Both the position numbers and the translations under genes were made by a program. Of a DNA stretch of 64,000 bases, positions 1 to 10,906 are shown piece after piece. The DNA is from Ignavibacteriota bacterium (GTDB taxonomy: Bacteria; Bacteroidota; Ignavibacteria; UBA10030; UBA6906). How positions within the stretch are numbered: the first letter of the stretch is position 1; every line of letters begins with the position of its first letter. A model generated the notes under the pieces. The model did no database searches and was not told the origin of the DNA. It was given only the letters and a program-made list of their open reading frames with translations. The stretch spans positions 1 through 64,000 of the forward strand of contig JADJHP010000003.1 of NCBI GenBank assembly GCA_016707525.1, read 5' to 3'.

Positions 1-986
1 GTCGCCCCCGCTCTGCAAGCAACGCAAGGAACTTTGATGCCGCGGGATGAGCGGCGATGCCTGCCACCGGCTCGACATCCATGCGGACCTCCAGCGTTCT
101 CACCCTGGCTGCGTACGCCGACCGGATCGCATCCTGCAGTTCAACAACGGCATGTTCATCGTCCACGATGCCCGTGAGAATGATGGTGACCATATCGGTC
201 GGCGACCATTCCCCTGCGATGCGATCGATGTCCGCTGTGCGGCCGTCCAGGCGACGGCACACCGGTATTCGCGGTATTCTCCGGCTGATGGGGGGCGATC
301 CTGCGCATCGTTGCCGCCTGAGCACCAGGTCTCCACCAGGGCACGCCCCGTGGCCTGCGTTCCCCTTTCCTCCAGACGCGTGCGGAGCCGGGATGCGATC
401 ATGATCCCGCCCTCGCGCTTGTCGCGCGCTCCGTGAAGATGTCCGAGAGCTGCGCTAGCTCACTCAAGCGCGCGAACATCGGAGGGGTCGATGAGTGCAT
501 TGTCTTCTTCCTCCGGGGTATCGCCAGTGAACGCCATGCCGGCAACGGTCCCGTGCATGACCGCGACCCGTGAAGGTGCAACGCGCGGTGGGAGCTGCAA
601 TGAAGAGGATCCAGATATCCCGGGCGGAAGTGGAAGAGAACGAATTCCGTATCCGCGAGCGTGATGATCTCGAACGGCAGCACGCTCGCGAGGCGCACGC
701 GTGCCCCGAAGCTCAGGGCATTGAGGGTGTTCGCACCGCGCCCCAGCTCTTCGTGGTTGCCGGGGAGGACGAGCACATCCATCCCGGCCGGCAGACCATC
801 GGCCCAGCGCGCAAGATCACCCCGGAGCTGATAGGCATCGGTAAAAGTATCGAACACATCGCCTGCGAAAACGATCGCCGCGGCTTGTTCGCGGATGGCA
901 ATGGAACCGATCTCTGCGAGGACGGCCAGCGAGTACTCTTTCGCTTCGACCGCGAGATGGAGGTCTGCAGTATGGATGAAACGCAC
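1..986 (-). pseudogene. SbcD-like DNA repair metallophosphoesterase, frameshifted and cut by the window edge
   Basis: The GTG start at 986 follows an AGGGG ribosome-binding site by about 7 nt. The first 120 residues are a clean calcineurin-like phosphoesterase: HTADLH near residue 5 (metal ligands D8, H10), FAGDVFD and LPGNHE. Near 626 the frame is lost, but the family sequence continues in other frames: VAVMHGTVAGMAFTG (about 590-540), YPGSARVWRKG-like text (about 400), then TADIDRIAGEWSPTDMV and a C-terminal domain to position 1. At least three indels are therefore needed. The family (SbcD/YhaO) is a Mn-dependent nuclease that usually works with an SbcC-type ATPase in double-strand-break repair; that partner would lie off the left edge. 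The order of family motifs is preserved, so uncorrected sequencing indels are as likely as a real pseudogene. Confidence 0.72.
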
Positions 987-1195
987 GGGAGAACCCCTGC
1001 TTTGATATCACTGGATGGAAGCCACAGACCGGCCCGGGAGGGCCGTTGCTCAGGCATACAGGTGGTAATATAATGACTTCCGGCGAGAGTATCCGTCTCA
1101 TCGGGTGATACAATTTCGGGGCGACTCGGTGCGCGATGCCACGGGCGTAGGGGCGCGGGATGACGGCATCTACGCAGCAGGGGCGCAGCTTGCTG

Positions 1196-1285
1196 CCCCT
1201 ACATCCATCACGGGGTCGTGGCCTTCCCCTGCATCCATCACGGGGTCATCGGCCATCCCCCCCTACGTCCATCACGGAAACGTGG
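1196..1285. repeat. Short direct repeat, about 2.7 units
   Basis: Units of roughly 31 bp containing CATCCATCACGGGGTC occur at about 1201 and 1232, with a degenerate third copy at about 1263. A bulged inverted repeat of the AGGGGC...GCCCCT type precedes them at 1179-1200. Together they fill the 336-nt gap 987-1322, in which I see no gene. The pattern resembles REP-like palindromic intergenic elements. Confidence 0.5.
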
Positions 1286-1322
1286 ACCATTGCGCCGACT
1301 CGCTTTGCCATGAGAGGCCGGT

Positions 1323-2305
1323 TCACCACATCCCGTCCTGCACCGTGGACTTGTCGGCAGGGATCTTGACGATCACGCTGTCCGGGGTCTCCACGCTCGC
1401 ATCGTCCTGCTGATGCTTGAATCCGTGCGCATCATCGATCGCTTTCACGCCCTTCACCCCCATCAGTTCATCCGGGGCGCCAATATCCCCTTCCCTCTCA
1501 TCATAGGTGCGAACCACGGCAGTCCGTGTTCAGCATACTCCCTGGCGGTCACCGGGGTCGCCGGCGGTTGCTCTCCCGTGATCTGACGGTACATCATGCT
1601 GTTCACGATATGCACGTACACCCGCCCGGAATTCCCCTCATCCCATGTATCGATGCCATAGCTGTCCGGATAGATCTTCTGGGTCAGTTTGCCCCCGGCG
1701 GCGATCCCCATCTCGGCGTTCGCATGCGGCGCAGACATGCAGCACGCCATCTCCCTCGTGTACATCCGACGTACCGGCTCCGAGTCCGGGAACCTCCCCG
1801 GCCTGGGATCGTAGGCGATGATCTGGATCCCGCCGAATTCCTCCTCGCCCGTGATCTGGCCTTCCACGTGTATCCCATCCCGAGCGGCATGGCAACGAAC
1901 TGGCGGACGATCCCTTTCCCGGCATTGATGCCATCCAGCCACGGCTGATCGGGAACGACGAGATAATCCTCCTTCCGTCGTTCAAGTTTCTCATTCCACG
2001 GCTTGCCCGATATCGCGTTGATCTTCCCGATCCCGATCTTCACCGCGTTCGGGCGCCAGTCCGCTCCGCCGAACGACATCCAGAGCGCTTCCCGCTGGTA
2101 CATGGGAATGAACACGCCGCCATGTTCGCGCCACGAAGCGGGAACGCGGTGGCGTAGTCCGCACACGCCGGACCGGAAAGCTGCCGAGGCCAGGTGGAAG
2201 CGGATACGTTCGTCCATCTTCGGGAATACGGAGTGTGCGCTGAAAGGAAACCGAGAAATGCCGCCCGATGCGGATGCTGTCGTGATCGACCTTGACCTGT
2301 AACAT
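1323..2305 (-). pseudogene. Conserved protein of unknown function, three frameshifts
   Basis: Joining three reading frames gives one continuous protein of about 325 residues. It starts MLQVKVDHDSIRIGRHFSV at 2305 and passes through VPASWREHGGVFIPMYQRE, then IGKINAISGKPWNE and a PDQPWLDGIN motif. It continues through GEEEFGGIQIIAYDPRPG and ends near DSVIVKIPADKSTVQDGMW at 1323. Frame changes fall near 2160, 1870 and 1515. The pieces look like one conserved family I have seen as a soluble hypothetical protein, but I cannot name a domain. No signal peptide or membrane segment is evident. The GGAGGG ribosome-binding site 5 nt before the ATG lies inside a strong hairpin (2309-2362). The frameshifts may be sequencing errors. 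Confidence 0.5.
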
Positions 2306-2308
2306 GAA

Positions 2309-2362
2309 GACCCTCCGTGTGTGTGTGAGACTGCTTCTCTGTCTCATACTACACGGAGGGTC
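2309..2362 (-). promoter_or_regulatory. Hairpin that sequesters a Shine-Dalgarno sequence
   Basis: On the minus strand GACCCTCCGTGT (2362-2351) pairs perfectly with ACACGGAGGGTC (2320-2309). An inner GAGAC/GTCTC stem closes a 9-nt loop. The right arm contains the GGAGGG ribosome-binding site of the gene starting at 2305. No T-run follows, so a terminator is less likely than translational control. Confidence 0.55.
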
Positions 2363-2373
2363 AATCTGGCGTG

Positions 2374-3120
2374 CTATGCCAGTGATCTCAATAGCGCAAG
2401 AGAATCGCCGGGCAGGCCCGAGCAGAAGCGTGTGAATGCATCTTCCATTGCAGCAAATGCGGCAAGCGTACGCAACTCGGCGCCTACGGACTCCGGCGCA
2501 GGGGCTGATGCGGAAGGCGCGTACGGTGGACGCAGTTCGTTGATCTCGAGACACATCTGCGAACTTTCGTCCACGCTGAGCTCGCGGGGTGCCGACATCT
2601 TTGCCACGGTAAGTCTCGCGTCCCCATCCCTCTTCGTCGCCTTCCGACTTGCTTTGCGCTGGATCTTCCGGAACAGATCCCACCCCTTCGCCGGAGACAG
2701 CCCCATCCTCCGCGCGGCTTCGGACACTGCACGAGTGTCCATCTCGTCCAGCACGGACTGCAGAACGAGCAGGAATTCCTTCTCTTCCGACGATAGTTCA
2801 GCCATGATCCCTTTGAGCTGCGCCTGCTGGTGCGTGATATCATCACGTGCATCCGGACGCGCCGGGTCCTCCATACCGTCGGCACCCTCAAGAGGATCCA
2901 ATGGCTTCCGGTCGCGCCAGTAATTCTTCACCCGGTTCTCCAGCGATGTCTGGGCCAGGGCTGCAAAACTCCCCCGCGATGCATCGAAATGCCGCAGGGC
3001 GGCTTCCACAGACGACCCGACAAGGTCCTGGGCATCCGTGAGGACGATCCCCCGGCGGAGACAATACCGCATCAGCTCATCGAAGAGCTCTTTGAACCTT
3101 TCGATCTGACCCTCGGACAT
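2374..3120 (-). CDS. Sigma-70-like protein with C-terminal extension
   Basis: A 248-residue protein starting at ATG 3120, preceded 4 nt upstream by AAGGG. Residues about 20-75 resemble sigma-70 region 2 (LTDAQDLVGSSVEAALRHFD, then LENRVKNYWRDRKP). Residues about 110-160 resemble region 4 (LSSEEKEFLLVLQSVLDEM, then SEAARRMGLSPAKGWDLFRK), a helix-turn-helix. About 80 extra residues follow, with a Pro/Ala-rich stretch and an amphipathic tail, which is more than a usual ECF factor has. It probably acts as an RNA polymerase specificity factor or a diverged relative; no anti-sigma gene is adjacent. The frame stays open upstream through the poly-G/C tract and would add artificial polyproline, so the 3120 start is preferred. 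Confidence 0.6.
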   Translation of the reverse strand: MSEGQIERFKELFDELMRYCLRRGIVLTDAQDLVGSSVEAALRHFDASRGSFAALAQTSLENRVKNYWRDRKPLDPLEGADGMEDPARPDARDDITHQQAQLKGIMAELSSEEKEFLLVLQSVLDEMDTRAVSEAARRMGLSPAKGWDLFRKIQRKASRKATKRDGDARLTVAKMSAPRELSVDESSQMCLEINELRPPYAPSASAPAPESVGAELRTLAAFAAMEDAFTRFCSGLPGDSLALLRSLA

Positions 3121-3138
3121 ATTGCCCTTTATCCTGTC

Positions 3139-3270
<132 letters not shown>

Positions 3271-3455
3271 GCGGCGTCGGCTCCGGTTCACACGGAAGAT
3301 AGTGGATTTTGGCATTGCACCCAACTCTCTTCAATACCTCGTCGTATCTCCTTTCCTTGCTTCTCCGATTCTCTTTCCCTAGGTTATTGGTCACCCAGGC
3401 GGCATCATATCCTGCCGCACGTCACACGACCCTTCCCCGTGAGGTGTATTCCGTT

Positions 3456-5744
3456 ATGCCGATCGCACGCAATACGTCAGCGCTCCTGCTCATCGCCTTC
3501 GTTCTGTCCCGGGCGGGTGCCGTGGCAGGCAATTCGACTCATCCAGCACTCGCCCTCGTCGAGCAGGGGAAGCCGACCTCGGTCATCGTTATCCCGACAG
3601 CCCCCTCGCCCCACGAGCTCAAGGCGGCCACGGAACTCCAGTCGTACATAAAGAAGATGTCCGGTGCACTCCTGCCGGTCGTCGCCGATGCCGCACCCGA
3701 GCGCACCAACGAGATCCTCCTCGGCCACACCAAACGCTCCGCCCGCCTCCTCCCCGGCCTCAACGCCTCCCGGCTCGAAGAGGATGGCTTCCGGATGGCG
3801 GTGCGCGGTTCGAAGCTCATCATCTACGGCGGCTCCCGGAAAGGAACGCTCTATGGCGTCTACACCCTGCTCGAAGATCTCCTCGGATGCAGGATGTACA
3901 GCCCGGCGGTCACGATCGTGCCGGAACGTGCCACCATCACGGTCCCGCCCATGGATACCACGATCGTCCCGTTCTTCCGGTTCCGGCAGGTCCACTACCT
4001 GAACGGGTTCGACCGGGCCTACAGCGATTGGCACAAACTCCACTCGGGCGACGACCAGCGCGAGGAATGGGGCATGTGGGTCCATACCTTCGAACCCCTC
4101 GTCCCCTCCACCCTGCACTTCGCAACGCATCCGGAGTATTTCACACTCCAGGGCGGACGGCGCCTCGCCACCGCACAGCTCTGCCTGTCGAATCCCGATG
4201 TCTTCAACGTCCTGACCACCGCCCTGCGTGAACGGATGGCCCGCCAGCCCCTCGCTCACACGTGGTCGGTATCCCAGAACGACAATCTGAATGAGTGCCG
4301 GTGCGACAGCTGCACGGCGCTCAACGCACGCTACGGCGGCAGCTCGGGCACGATGGTCGCGTTCGTGAACCGTGTGGCCCGCGCATTCCCGGACCATACC
4401 ATCTCCACGCTCGCCTACAATTATACACGCAGCGCGCCGACGAACATCCGTCCGGATCCGAACGTGAACATCATGCTCTGCTCCATCGAATGCAACAGGA
4501 GCAAGCCCATCGGCACCGATCCGGAGAACGCATCCTTCAAGAAGGACATCGAAGATTGGGGGAAACTCACCGGCAACATCATGATGTGGGATTACGTCGT
4601 GCAGTTCCGGAACCTGCTCGACCCGTTTCCCAACCTCCGCGTCCTCCAGCCGAACATCCAGCTCTTTGCGAAGAACAACATCCGTCAGATGTTCCAGCAG
4701 GGCGCCGGACACAACGTGGCGGAATTCAGCGACCTGCGTACGTATCTCATCGCCAAGCTGCTCTGGAACCCGGACTGTGACATCAATGCCGTGCTGAATG
4801 ATTTCCTTGCCGGGTATTACGGCCCCGCGGCACCGCACATCCGCCGGTACATCGACACAATGCATGATGCGCTCGAACGCTCGGGCAAGGGGCTGGGTAT
4901 CTACGGCTATCCGTTCGACGCGATCAACTCCTACCTGACCCCGGAACTGCTCCGCACCTACTCCACCCAATTCGACGACGCTGAAGCGGCGGTGAAGGAG
5001 ACGCCCGCCTACCTCGAACGCGTGCGCATCGCGCGCCTGCCGGTGGAGTTCGCGATCCTCGACATCTCGCTCCATGATGCCTCTCCGGAGCTCTCCTACT
5101 TCGACCGGAAGGATGGTACGATCGTGCCACGGGCCGCGATGCGTGAACGGCTGGAACGATTCGTCCTGCTGGCGAACCATGCGGGCATCCGGCGCCTCGA
5201 CGAGATGGGGCGCCCGCCGGATGAGTACCGTCAGGCGGTCGAAGCGCATATGCGTGTCAGTGTCGATGGCAACCTTGCCTACGGCAAGCCCGTGACGCTC
5301 CTGACGAAGCACAGCGAGAAGTACCCCGTGGGCGGGGCACGTGCGCTGACGGACGGCATTCATGGCGCAGGCGACTATCACTGCAACTGGCTGGGGTTCG
5401 AGGCCGAACATGTGGAGGCCGTGATCGACCTCGGGGCACCGACAACCTTCTCCTCGGTGGCCACGACGTTCTATCAGGAGATCTATTCGTGGACCTGGTT
5501 GACGCACAACGTGTCCATCGCCGTGTCCAACGACGGCAAAGAGTATACTCCCGCCGGAAGCATCACCTGCGTTGTCCCCGAAACCGAAGGCGGCGTTGTC
5601 CGGAAGGAATTCCGGATCGAGGGCCCACCGCGCACGGGACGGTACATCCGGCTGACCGCCCCATCACGCCTCACCTGCCCCGGGTGGCACATCGGTGCAG
5701 GAAAGCCCTGCTGGCTCTTCATTGACGAGATCGTCGTTCGTTGA
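3456..5744 (+). CDS. Secreted DUF4838 / GH67-N-like glycosidase with F5/8 C-type domain
   Basis: A 762-residue exported protein. The ATG at 3456 follows GAGG and opens a signal peptide ending in SRAGAVAG. Residues about 30-150 resemble the alpha-glucuronidase (GH67) N-terminal domain, with HELKAATELQSYIKKMSG and GTLYGVYTLLEDLLGCR. The centre (about 170-480) matches DUF4838, including WSVSQNDN and the Cys pair in ECRCDSCTALN near residue 280. The last 150 residues form a discoidin/F5-8 type C carbohydrate-binding module ending WLFIDEIVVR. It probably acts on uronic-acid-containing or complex glycans outside the cytoplasm. The stop is 12 nt before the next ATG, so it is the first gene of an operon with the GH38 enzyme. 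The exact substrate is unknown. Confidence 0.82.
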   Translation: MPIARNTSALLLIAFVLSRAGAVAGNSTHPALALVEQGKPTSVIVIPTAPSPHELKAATELQSYIKKMSGALLPVVADAAPERTNEILLGHTKRSARLLPGLNASRLEEDGFRMAVRGSKLIIYGGSRKGTLYGVYTLLEDLLGCRMYSPAVTIVPERATITVPPMDTTIVPFFRFRQVHYLNGFDRAYSDWHKLHSGDDQREEWGMWVHTFEPLVPSTLHFATHPEYFTLQGGRRLATAQLCLSNPDVFNVLTTALRERMARQPLAHTWSVSQNDNLNECRCDSCTALNARYGGSSGTMVAFVNRVARAFPDHTISTLAYNYTRSAPTNIRPDPNVNIMLCSIECNRSKPIGTDPENASFKKDIEDWGKLTGNIMMWDYVVQFRNLLDPFPNLRVLQPNIQLFAKNNIRQMFQQGAGHNVAEFSDLRTYLIAKLLWNPDCDINAVLNDFLAGYYGPAAPHIRRYIDTMHDALERSGKGLGIYGYPFDAINSYLTPELLRTYSTQFDDAEAAVKETPAYLERVRIARLPVEFAILDISLHDASPELSYFDRKDGTIVPRAAMRERLERFVLLANHAGIRRLDEMGRPPDEYRQAVEAHMRVSVDGNLAYGKPVTLLTKHSEKYPVGGARALTDGIHGAGDYHCNWLGFEAEHVEAVIDLGAPTTFSSVATTFYQEIYSWTWLTHNVSIAVSNDGKEYTPAGSITCVVPETEGGVVRKEFRIEGPPRTGRYIRLTAPSRLTCPGWHIGAGKPCWLFIDEIVVR

Positions 5745-5755
5745 AAGGACAACCC

Positions 5756-8700
5756 ATGCTTCGTGTTCGTATCCGTTTCCTCGCCCTGTCTCTCGTCGTC
5801 TGCACCTCGTTTGCCCTGTCGCATGCGGGCAGCGCAGACCCGCTCCCCGGTTATGCATCCACGGTGTCGGGTGCCACGATCACCTACCCGTCACCCGTCT
5901 CTACGATGCGCAATGCGCTCATCGCCCGTGCGACCGACGGGCTGAGTCCCATTGTCTGGAAGACCGGACCAGCGCCTGCAGGGGGCGTGACATTCATCTG
6001 GCTGGCAGGATTCGGCTGCAACCTCGGGTCACAGACATTCACGCTCGCCGTGAACGGCAAGGATGCCGCCAACTTCACCACCGCGCCCACGGAAGGATGG
6101 CACACCGAGGGCCCGGGCGGGATCCGTCTGGAGTTCAGCCTGGTGCTCGTCGACCGGAACAAGGACCGTTTTGGTCTGATGCGCCTCACCCTTCCCGCCG
6201 GTTCGTATGAACCGGGCAAGCCGGTTGAATGCCGCATCACCGGCGAAGCCGCCAAAGAGCACCGCATGGGTGATGACGTTCACGCACCCGGTCGCCAACG
6301 GCGTCACTGTCGAGAGCCTCCCCATCCTGAAGAAGAGCAACGGCAAGGTGATGCAGCCTCTGGATCTCGAGATCCTGAACATCGGTGCTGCCACGGAAGG
6401 CACGATACGGATCGACGACAAAGCGGCGGAGAGGATCCCGATCCCGTTCGGGGTGACCCGCCACCCTGTGCTGATCACGCCCGTCGCCTCACCCACACCC
6501 ATGACCGTGACGCTCGGCATGGGGAACACAACGAGTACCGCACACGTCACCGTGAACCCTGTCCGCCGCTGGACCATGTACCTGGTGCAGCATTCGCACA
6601 CGGATATCGGCTACACCCGTCCGCAGACGGAGATCCTTGCCGAACATCTCCGGTACATCGATTTTGCGCTGGACCTGTGCGATCAGACCGACGGATATCC
6701 GGATGATGCACAGTTCCGGTGGACGTGCGAGACGTCGTGGGCGGTGCGTGAGTATCTGAAGTCGCGTCCGGCATCGCAGATCGCACGATTGAAGAGGCGC
6801 ATCACCGAAAGGCGCATCGAGGTCACGGGCATGCTTCTGAATTGGGCGGAGGTCGCCGATGAGAATGCCCTCGTCCACTCGCTCGAACCCATCGCCATGA
6901 TGAAGGTACAGGGACTGCCGGTGCGCACCGCGATGCAGGATGATGTGAACGGCTACGCGTGGTGCCTTGTGGACTATTTCCAGGACCTCGGCATCCGGTA
7001 CGTCACCTCGGGGATCAACGTTGCCCGGGCACTCAGACCGTTCGACGTCCCGACGCCCTTCTGGTGGGAGTCACCTTCCGGCAAACGCGTCCTGGCCTAC
7101 CGGGCCGACCACTACATGACCGGGAACTTCCAGAACGTCCACACGACGAACTTCGACCTGATCCAGCGCGAGCTGCCGCTGTATCTGCAGAAGCTCGAAG
7201 CAGACGGCTATCCGTACGATCGCGTGAATATGCAGTACAGCGGCTACTTCACGGACAACTCGCCACCGTCCACATTCTCGAGCGACAATATCCGCCGATG
7301 GAATGAGATGTACGAAGCTCCGAAGCTCCGCAGCGCGACGGTCCATGAGTTCCTGGAATGGGTCGAAAAGGAACATGGCCCAACGCTCCCCGTGTACCGC
7401 GTGGCCTGGCCGGATTGGTGGACGGACGGATACGGCAGCGCGATGCGCGAGACCGGAGCGAACCGCCTGACCGCGACCGATCTGATCGCCAACCAGGGAC
7501 TGCTGGCAATGGCGCAGGACTTCGGCGCCGTGCTCCCGCCAGCGCTGCATGAGCAGGTGCGGAACGTCTCGGACCATCTTCATTTCTACAACGAACATAC
7601 GTTCGGGTCGGCGGAGAGCATCTCTGATCCGATGGCGGACAACACGCAGACCCAATGGGCAGAGAAATCTTCATACGCGTGGCAGGGAGTGATGCAGTCG
7701 CGGCTGCTGCGTGAAGGTGCCATGGGGCAGGTGCAGCCGTATCTCACCGGGTCCACCGTGCCGTCGATCGTCGTGTTCAACACGCTCAACTGGCAGCGGT
7801 CCGGACTCCATGAGATCTACATCGATGAGCAGGTCCTCCCCAGGGAAAAGTCGTTCCGCCTTGTTGACGACCGGGGAGAAGAGATCGCCGCACAGATCAC
7901 GCGATCGCGCCCTGAAGGCAACTACTGGGCGATCTGGCTGAACGATGTCCCGCCGCTCGGATACCGCACCATCCGGATCATCAGCGGCACGGACGACCGG
8001 CCGGCAGACCGTCCGTTCGATCCACCCGACACCATCCAGAATGCCCACTACCGGACCGTCATCGACAGAAGGACGGGGGGCATCACGAGCCTCTTCGACC
8101 GTGAACTCGGTCAGGAGCTGATCGACCCGGCACGCGCGTGGCAGCTCGGGCAACTCATTTATGAACAGCTCACGAGCCGGAGCAGCATCGAAGAGCTCCG
8201 GCTTGGCGGGCACACCCGCACAGCCATGCACGCCATCACGATAGAGCCCGGCATCGACGGCCCGCTCTGGCAGAGCTTCACCGTGAAGGGGATCAGCAAC
8301 GGATTCGTGGATTCGATACGGGTCGCGTGCGAATTCCGGCTCTTCAAGAATACGAAGCGACTCGACCTCATCTGGAAGGGACGCAAATTGGCCATCCATG
8401 AACCCGAAGCGGCATACGTCGCATTCCCCTTCGCTCTCCAGGGCGGTAAGCTCGCCTATGAGGCACAGGGAGGGCTGGCCTTCCCCGGTGAGAACCAGCT
8501 TCCCGGCACGACCACAGACTGGAACACGGCGCAGACGTTCGCCGCGTTGCGGTCGGACCGCGGTCAGATCGTGCTCGTGAGCGACGAAGTACCGTTGATG
8601 CAATTCGGAGGAATCAACACCGGGAGATTTCAGAAGAACGCCAGGCCCGCCAGCGGACAGATCTACTCATGGGTCCTGAACAATTACTGGACGACCAACT

Positions 8701-9098
8701 TCCGGTCGAGCCAGGAGGGGGAAATGACGTGGAGTTACGCGATCACGTCGGGCAGAGATGCCTCGAATGATGCCGCCACGCGGTTCGGTTGGGGAACACG
8801 CGTTCCGTTCGTCTCACGCGTCCTTCCGGCGAGCCCGAAGAAACAGAGCGGAGTGCTGACACGCTCGGCGTGGCCATTCCTGCCGGCATCCGTGCTCATG
8901 GTCAGCGCACGGCCGGTGCAGGGCGGCGTACTCTATCACCTTCGGGAGACGGAGGGGCGAGTGACAACCTTGCGCCTCACACCGGACCGTACGAGCATGA
9001 AGGCACAGGAGGCGGACGCGCTGGGCACGCCGCTGCGCGCGGTCGCATCCGTATCACTCAAACCGTACGAAGTGAAGTTCGTCCTGGTGGGCAAGTAG
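5756..9098 (+). CDS. Secreted GH38 alpha-mannosidase-like glycosidase, one frameshift
   Basis: The start at 5756 follows AAAGGA and a signal peptide ending near ALSHAGSA. The frame breaks near 6258 at an AAA run: removing one A joins AAKSTAWVMTF into the long downstream frame. The restored protein has about 1110 residues. After an N-terminal beta domain come the GH38 motifs LVQHSHTDIGYT (zinc-binding HTD), FRWTCETSWAVREYL and MQDDVNGYAW (probable catalytic Asp region), then the C-terminal beta domains typical of GH38. The family hydrolyses alpha-mannosides. It is co-directional with and 11 nt downstream of the DUF4838 gene. The single indel at a homopolymer makes an assembly error more likely than loss of function. 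Confidence 0.85.
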
Positions 9099-9109
9099 GT
9101 GGGAGCATG

Positions 9110-9186
9110 GTCTCTCGCAAAGGCACGAAGACAGACAAGATAACGCACAGCACGGCAGACCGCGCCTTTGCGCCTTCGCGAGAGAC
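9110..9186. terminator. Inverted repeat between convergent genes
   Basis: GTCTCTCGCAAAGGC on the left is complementary to the broken arm GCCTTTGCG...GCGAGAGAC on the right. It fills the gap between the convergent stops at 9098 and 9201, so it could end transcription in both directions. There is no strong T-run. Confidence 0.4.
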
Positions 9187-9200
9187 GAACATGATGTGAA

Positions 9201-10795
9201 CTACGGCGCCTTGTACAGCCCGGCCACGGAAAGGGTCGGGCTGGTGCGGGAGGCTTCGATCACGACGCGCACTTTGTGCGCCGTGACGGCGGGGAACCGC
9301 AACAAGCGCTTGTATCCGACCGTCGTCCCCCGCGTGATCTCCTTCCACGTACCGCCCTGCCACGCATCGAGACGGAATTTTTCGATCCTCTGTCCGACCG
9401 TGATGCACTCCTGCAGAAGCAGAACATCGAAGGTCCGTTCATCCGTGAACGTGAATTCGATCGACGGTGTCGCGCTGCCCGCGGCAGGCATCCAGTAGGT
9501 CTCGTACTCCTTGTCGATGACGTTCTTTGCCTCGCGTCCCCTCCCCGCGCCCGGGGCCTTCACCCTGGCATTCTCCAGGAGGTTCACCGCGAACATGCTA
9601 TCCAGGATGGCGCGCATCCCCATCAGGCTCTTCACGTCATTGATATGGATCAATCCACGCCGATCGGGAGCGAGATTCAGGAGCCACACACCGTTCCGTC
9701 CGACGGAACTGAAATACGTATCGACGAGCTGCTGTGGTGTCTTGACCAGCGAATCCTCTTTCGGATGATAGAACCATCCGGGGCGGATCGAGCAGTTCGT
9801 TTCGGCCGGGTACCACACGAGGGTCTTCGCGTTGCGGATCTTCTCCCTGCTGCCGAGATCGTCAAGGGTCAGGTCATGAGGATTGAACCCCGCATCCACA
9901 GGGTTCTGCTGTGAGCCCGCTGCGATGGATGCCACATCCTGGGTGACATCCGGAACCACGCTCCACTCGGTCTCCCGCCCAACACCGCTTTCCGTGCCGA
10001 CCCACCGGACATCGGGACCCATGATGGCAATGACAGCACCCGGCGCGAGTTCGCGCACGGTCTGGTAGTACCGCTGCCAGTCATATTCCTGGCGCTTGCC
10101 ATTCGGCCCCTCACCGCACGCGCCATCGAACCACACCTCTTCGATCGGGGCGTACTTCTGGAGAACCTCGCGAAGCTGGTTGACGAAGTGGGTGTTGTAC
10201 ACCGGGGAGTTGCCATAGGCGGGCTCATGCCTGTCCCAGGGCGACAGATAGACGCCCATCTTGATCCCGAATTCCCGGCACGCGGCAGCGAGATCCGCGA
10301 GGACATCGCCTCCGCCCCCCCGCCAGGGGGAGGATTTCACAGTATGCTTGGTGAGCTTCGAGGGCCACATGCAGAAGCCATCGTGGTGTTTCGCGACGAC
10401 GATGAGCATCTTCATTCCCGCATCGCGCGCGACCCGCGCCCACTGGCGCGCATCCAGAGGTAGGGGTTGAAGATGTCGGGACTTTCCTTTCCATCGCCCC
10501 ACTCGCGGTCCGTGAACGTGTTCACCCCGAAGTGGATGAACCCGATGAACTCGCGCCGCTGCCATGCGAGCTGGCGTGGCGATGGCACGACGTTGGCCGC
10601 TTTGGTGACGACGCTCTTCATGGACTCGCCGGGCTTGATCACCGCAACGTTGCCGGGTTTTGAGGGTTGTGCGATCAACGGCTGTACAACAAGAACGCAC
10701 ATCAGAACAAACGACAGGAACGCAAGGTCCCTTTTTCTTGACGCCTGTACACTTCGTGCATCCACGGTGCTGTTCCCTCCAAATGTCCGATTCAT
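9201..10795 (-). CDS. GH29 alpha-L-fucosidase, one frameshift
   Basis: The start is ATG 10795, 6 nt after AGGG, with a signal-anchor sequence (RDLAFLSFVLMCVLVVQPL). The N-terminal frame carries the GH29 signature WQRREFIGFIHFGVNTFTD but loses register near 10455, just before LDARQWARVARDAG. The rest continues in the -1 frame: AKHHDGFCMWPS, GVYLSPWDRHEPAYG, and VWFDGACGEGPNG with the nucleophile-region Asp. The C-terminal 130 residues (VIDKEYETYWMP to LYKAP) form a discoidin-like module. The restored protein has about 530 residues, normal for GH29 with a binding domain. It removes alpha-L-fucose from glycans. It lies downstream of the large GH38 gene on the same strand. Confidence 0.83.
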
Positions 10796-10870
10796 GTTCA
10801 CCCTGCTTCCTCTGATTGATCCACACCTTCTTCCGGTCTCATTGTCGACCTCGTTGCCTTCTGCCTCCTC

Positions 10871-10906
10871 TCTGCTCTGCTCTGCTCTCTCTGCTCTGGC
10901 CTGCTC
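10871..10906. repeat. CTGCT/TCTGC microsatellite
   Basis: Imperfect 5-6 bp repeats of CTCTG lie between the stop of the large GH38 gene and the fucosidase start. They could be slippage-prone, or simply low-complexity leader sequence. Confidence 0.45.

Noticed and set aside
1196..1285. Repeats as a CRISPR array
   Set aside because: Fewer than three units, no unique spacers between constant repeats, and no cas genes nearby.
3477..5507. 676-codon minus-strand open frame opposite the DUF4838 gene
   Set aside because: It is a shadow of the plus-strand gene, with low-complexity Arg/Val/Gly-rich text, no domain and no plausible start. GC-rich third positions keep the antisense frame open.
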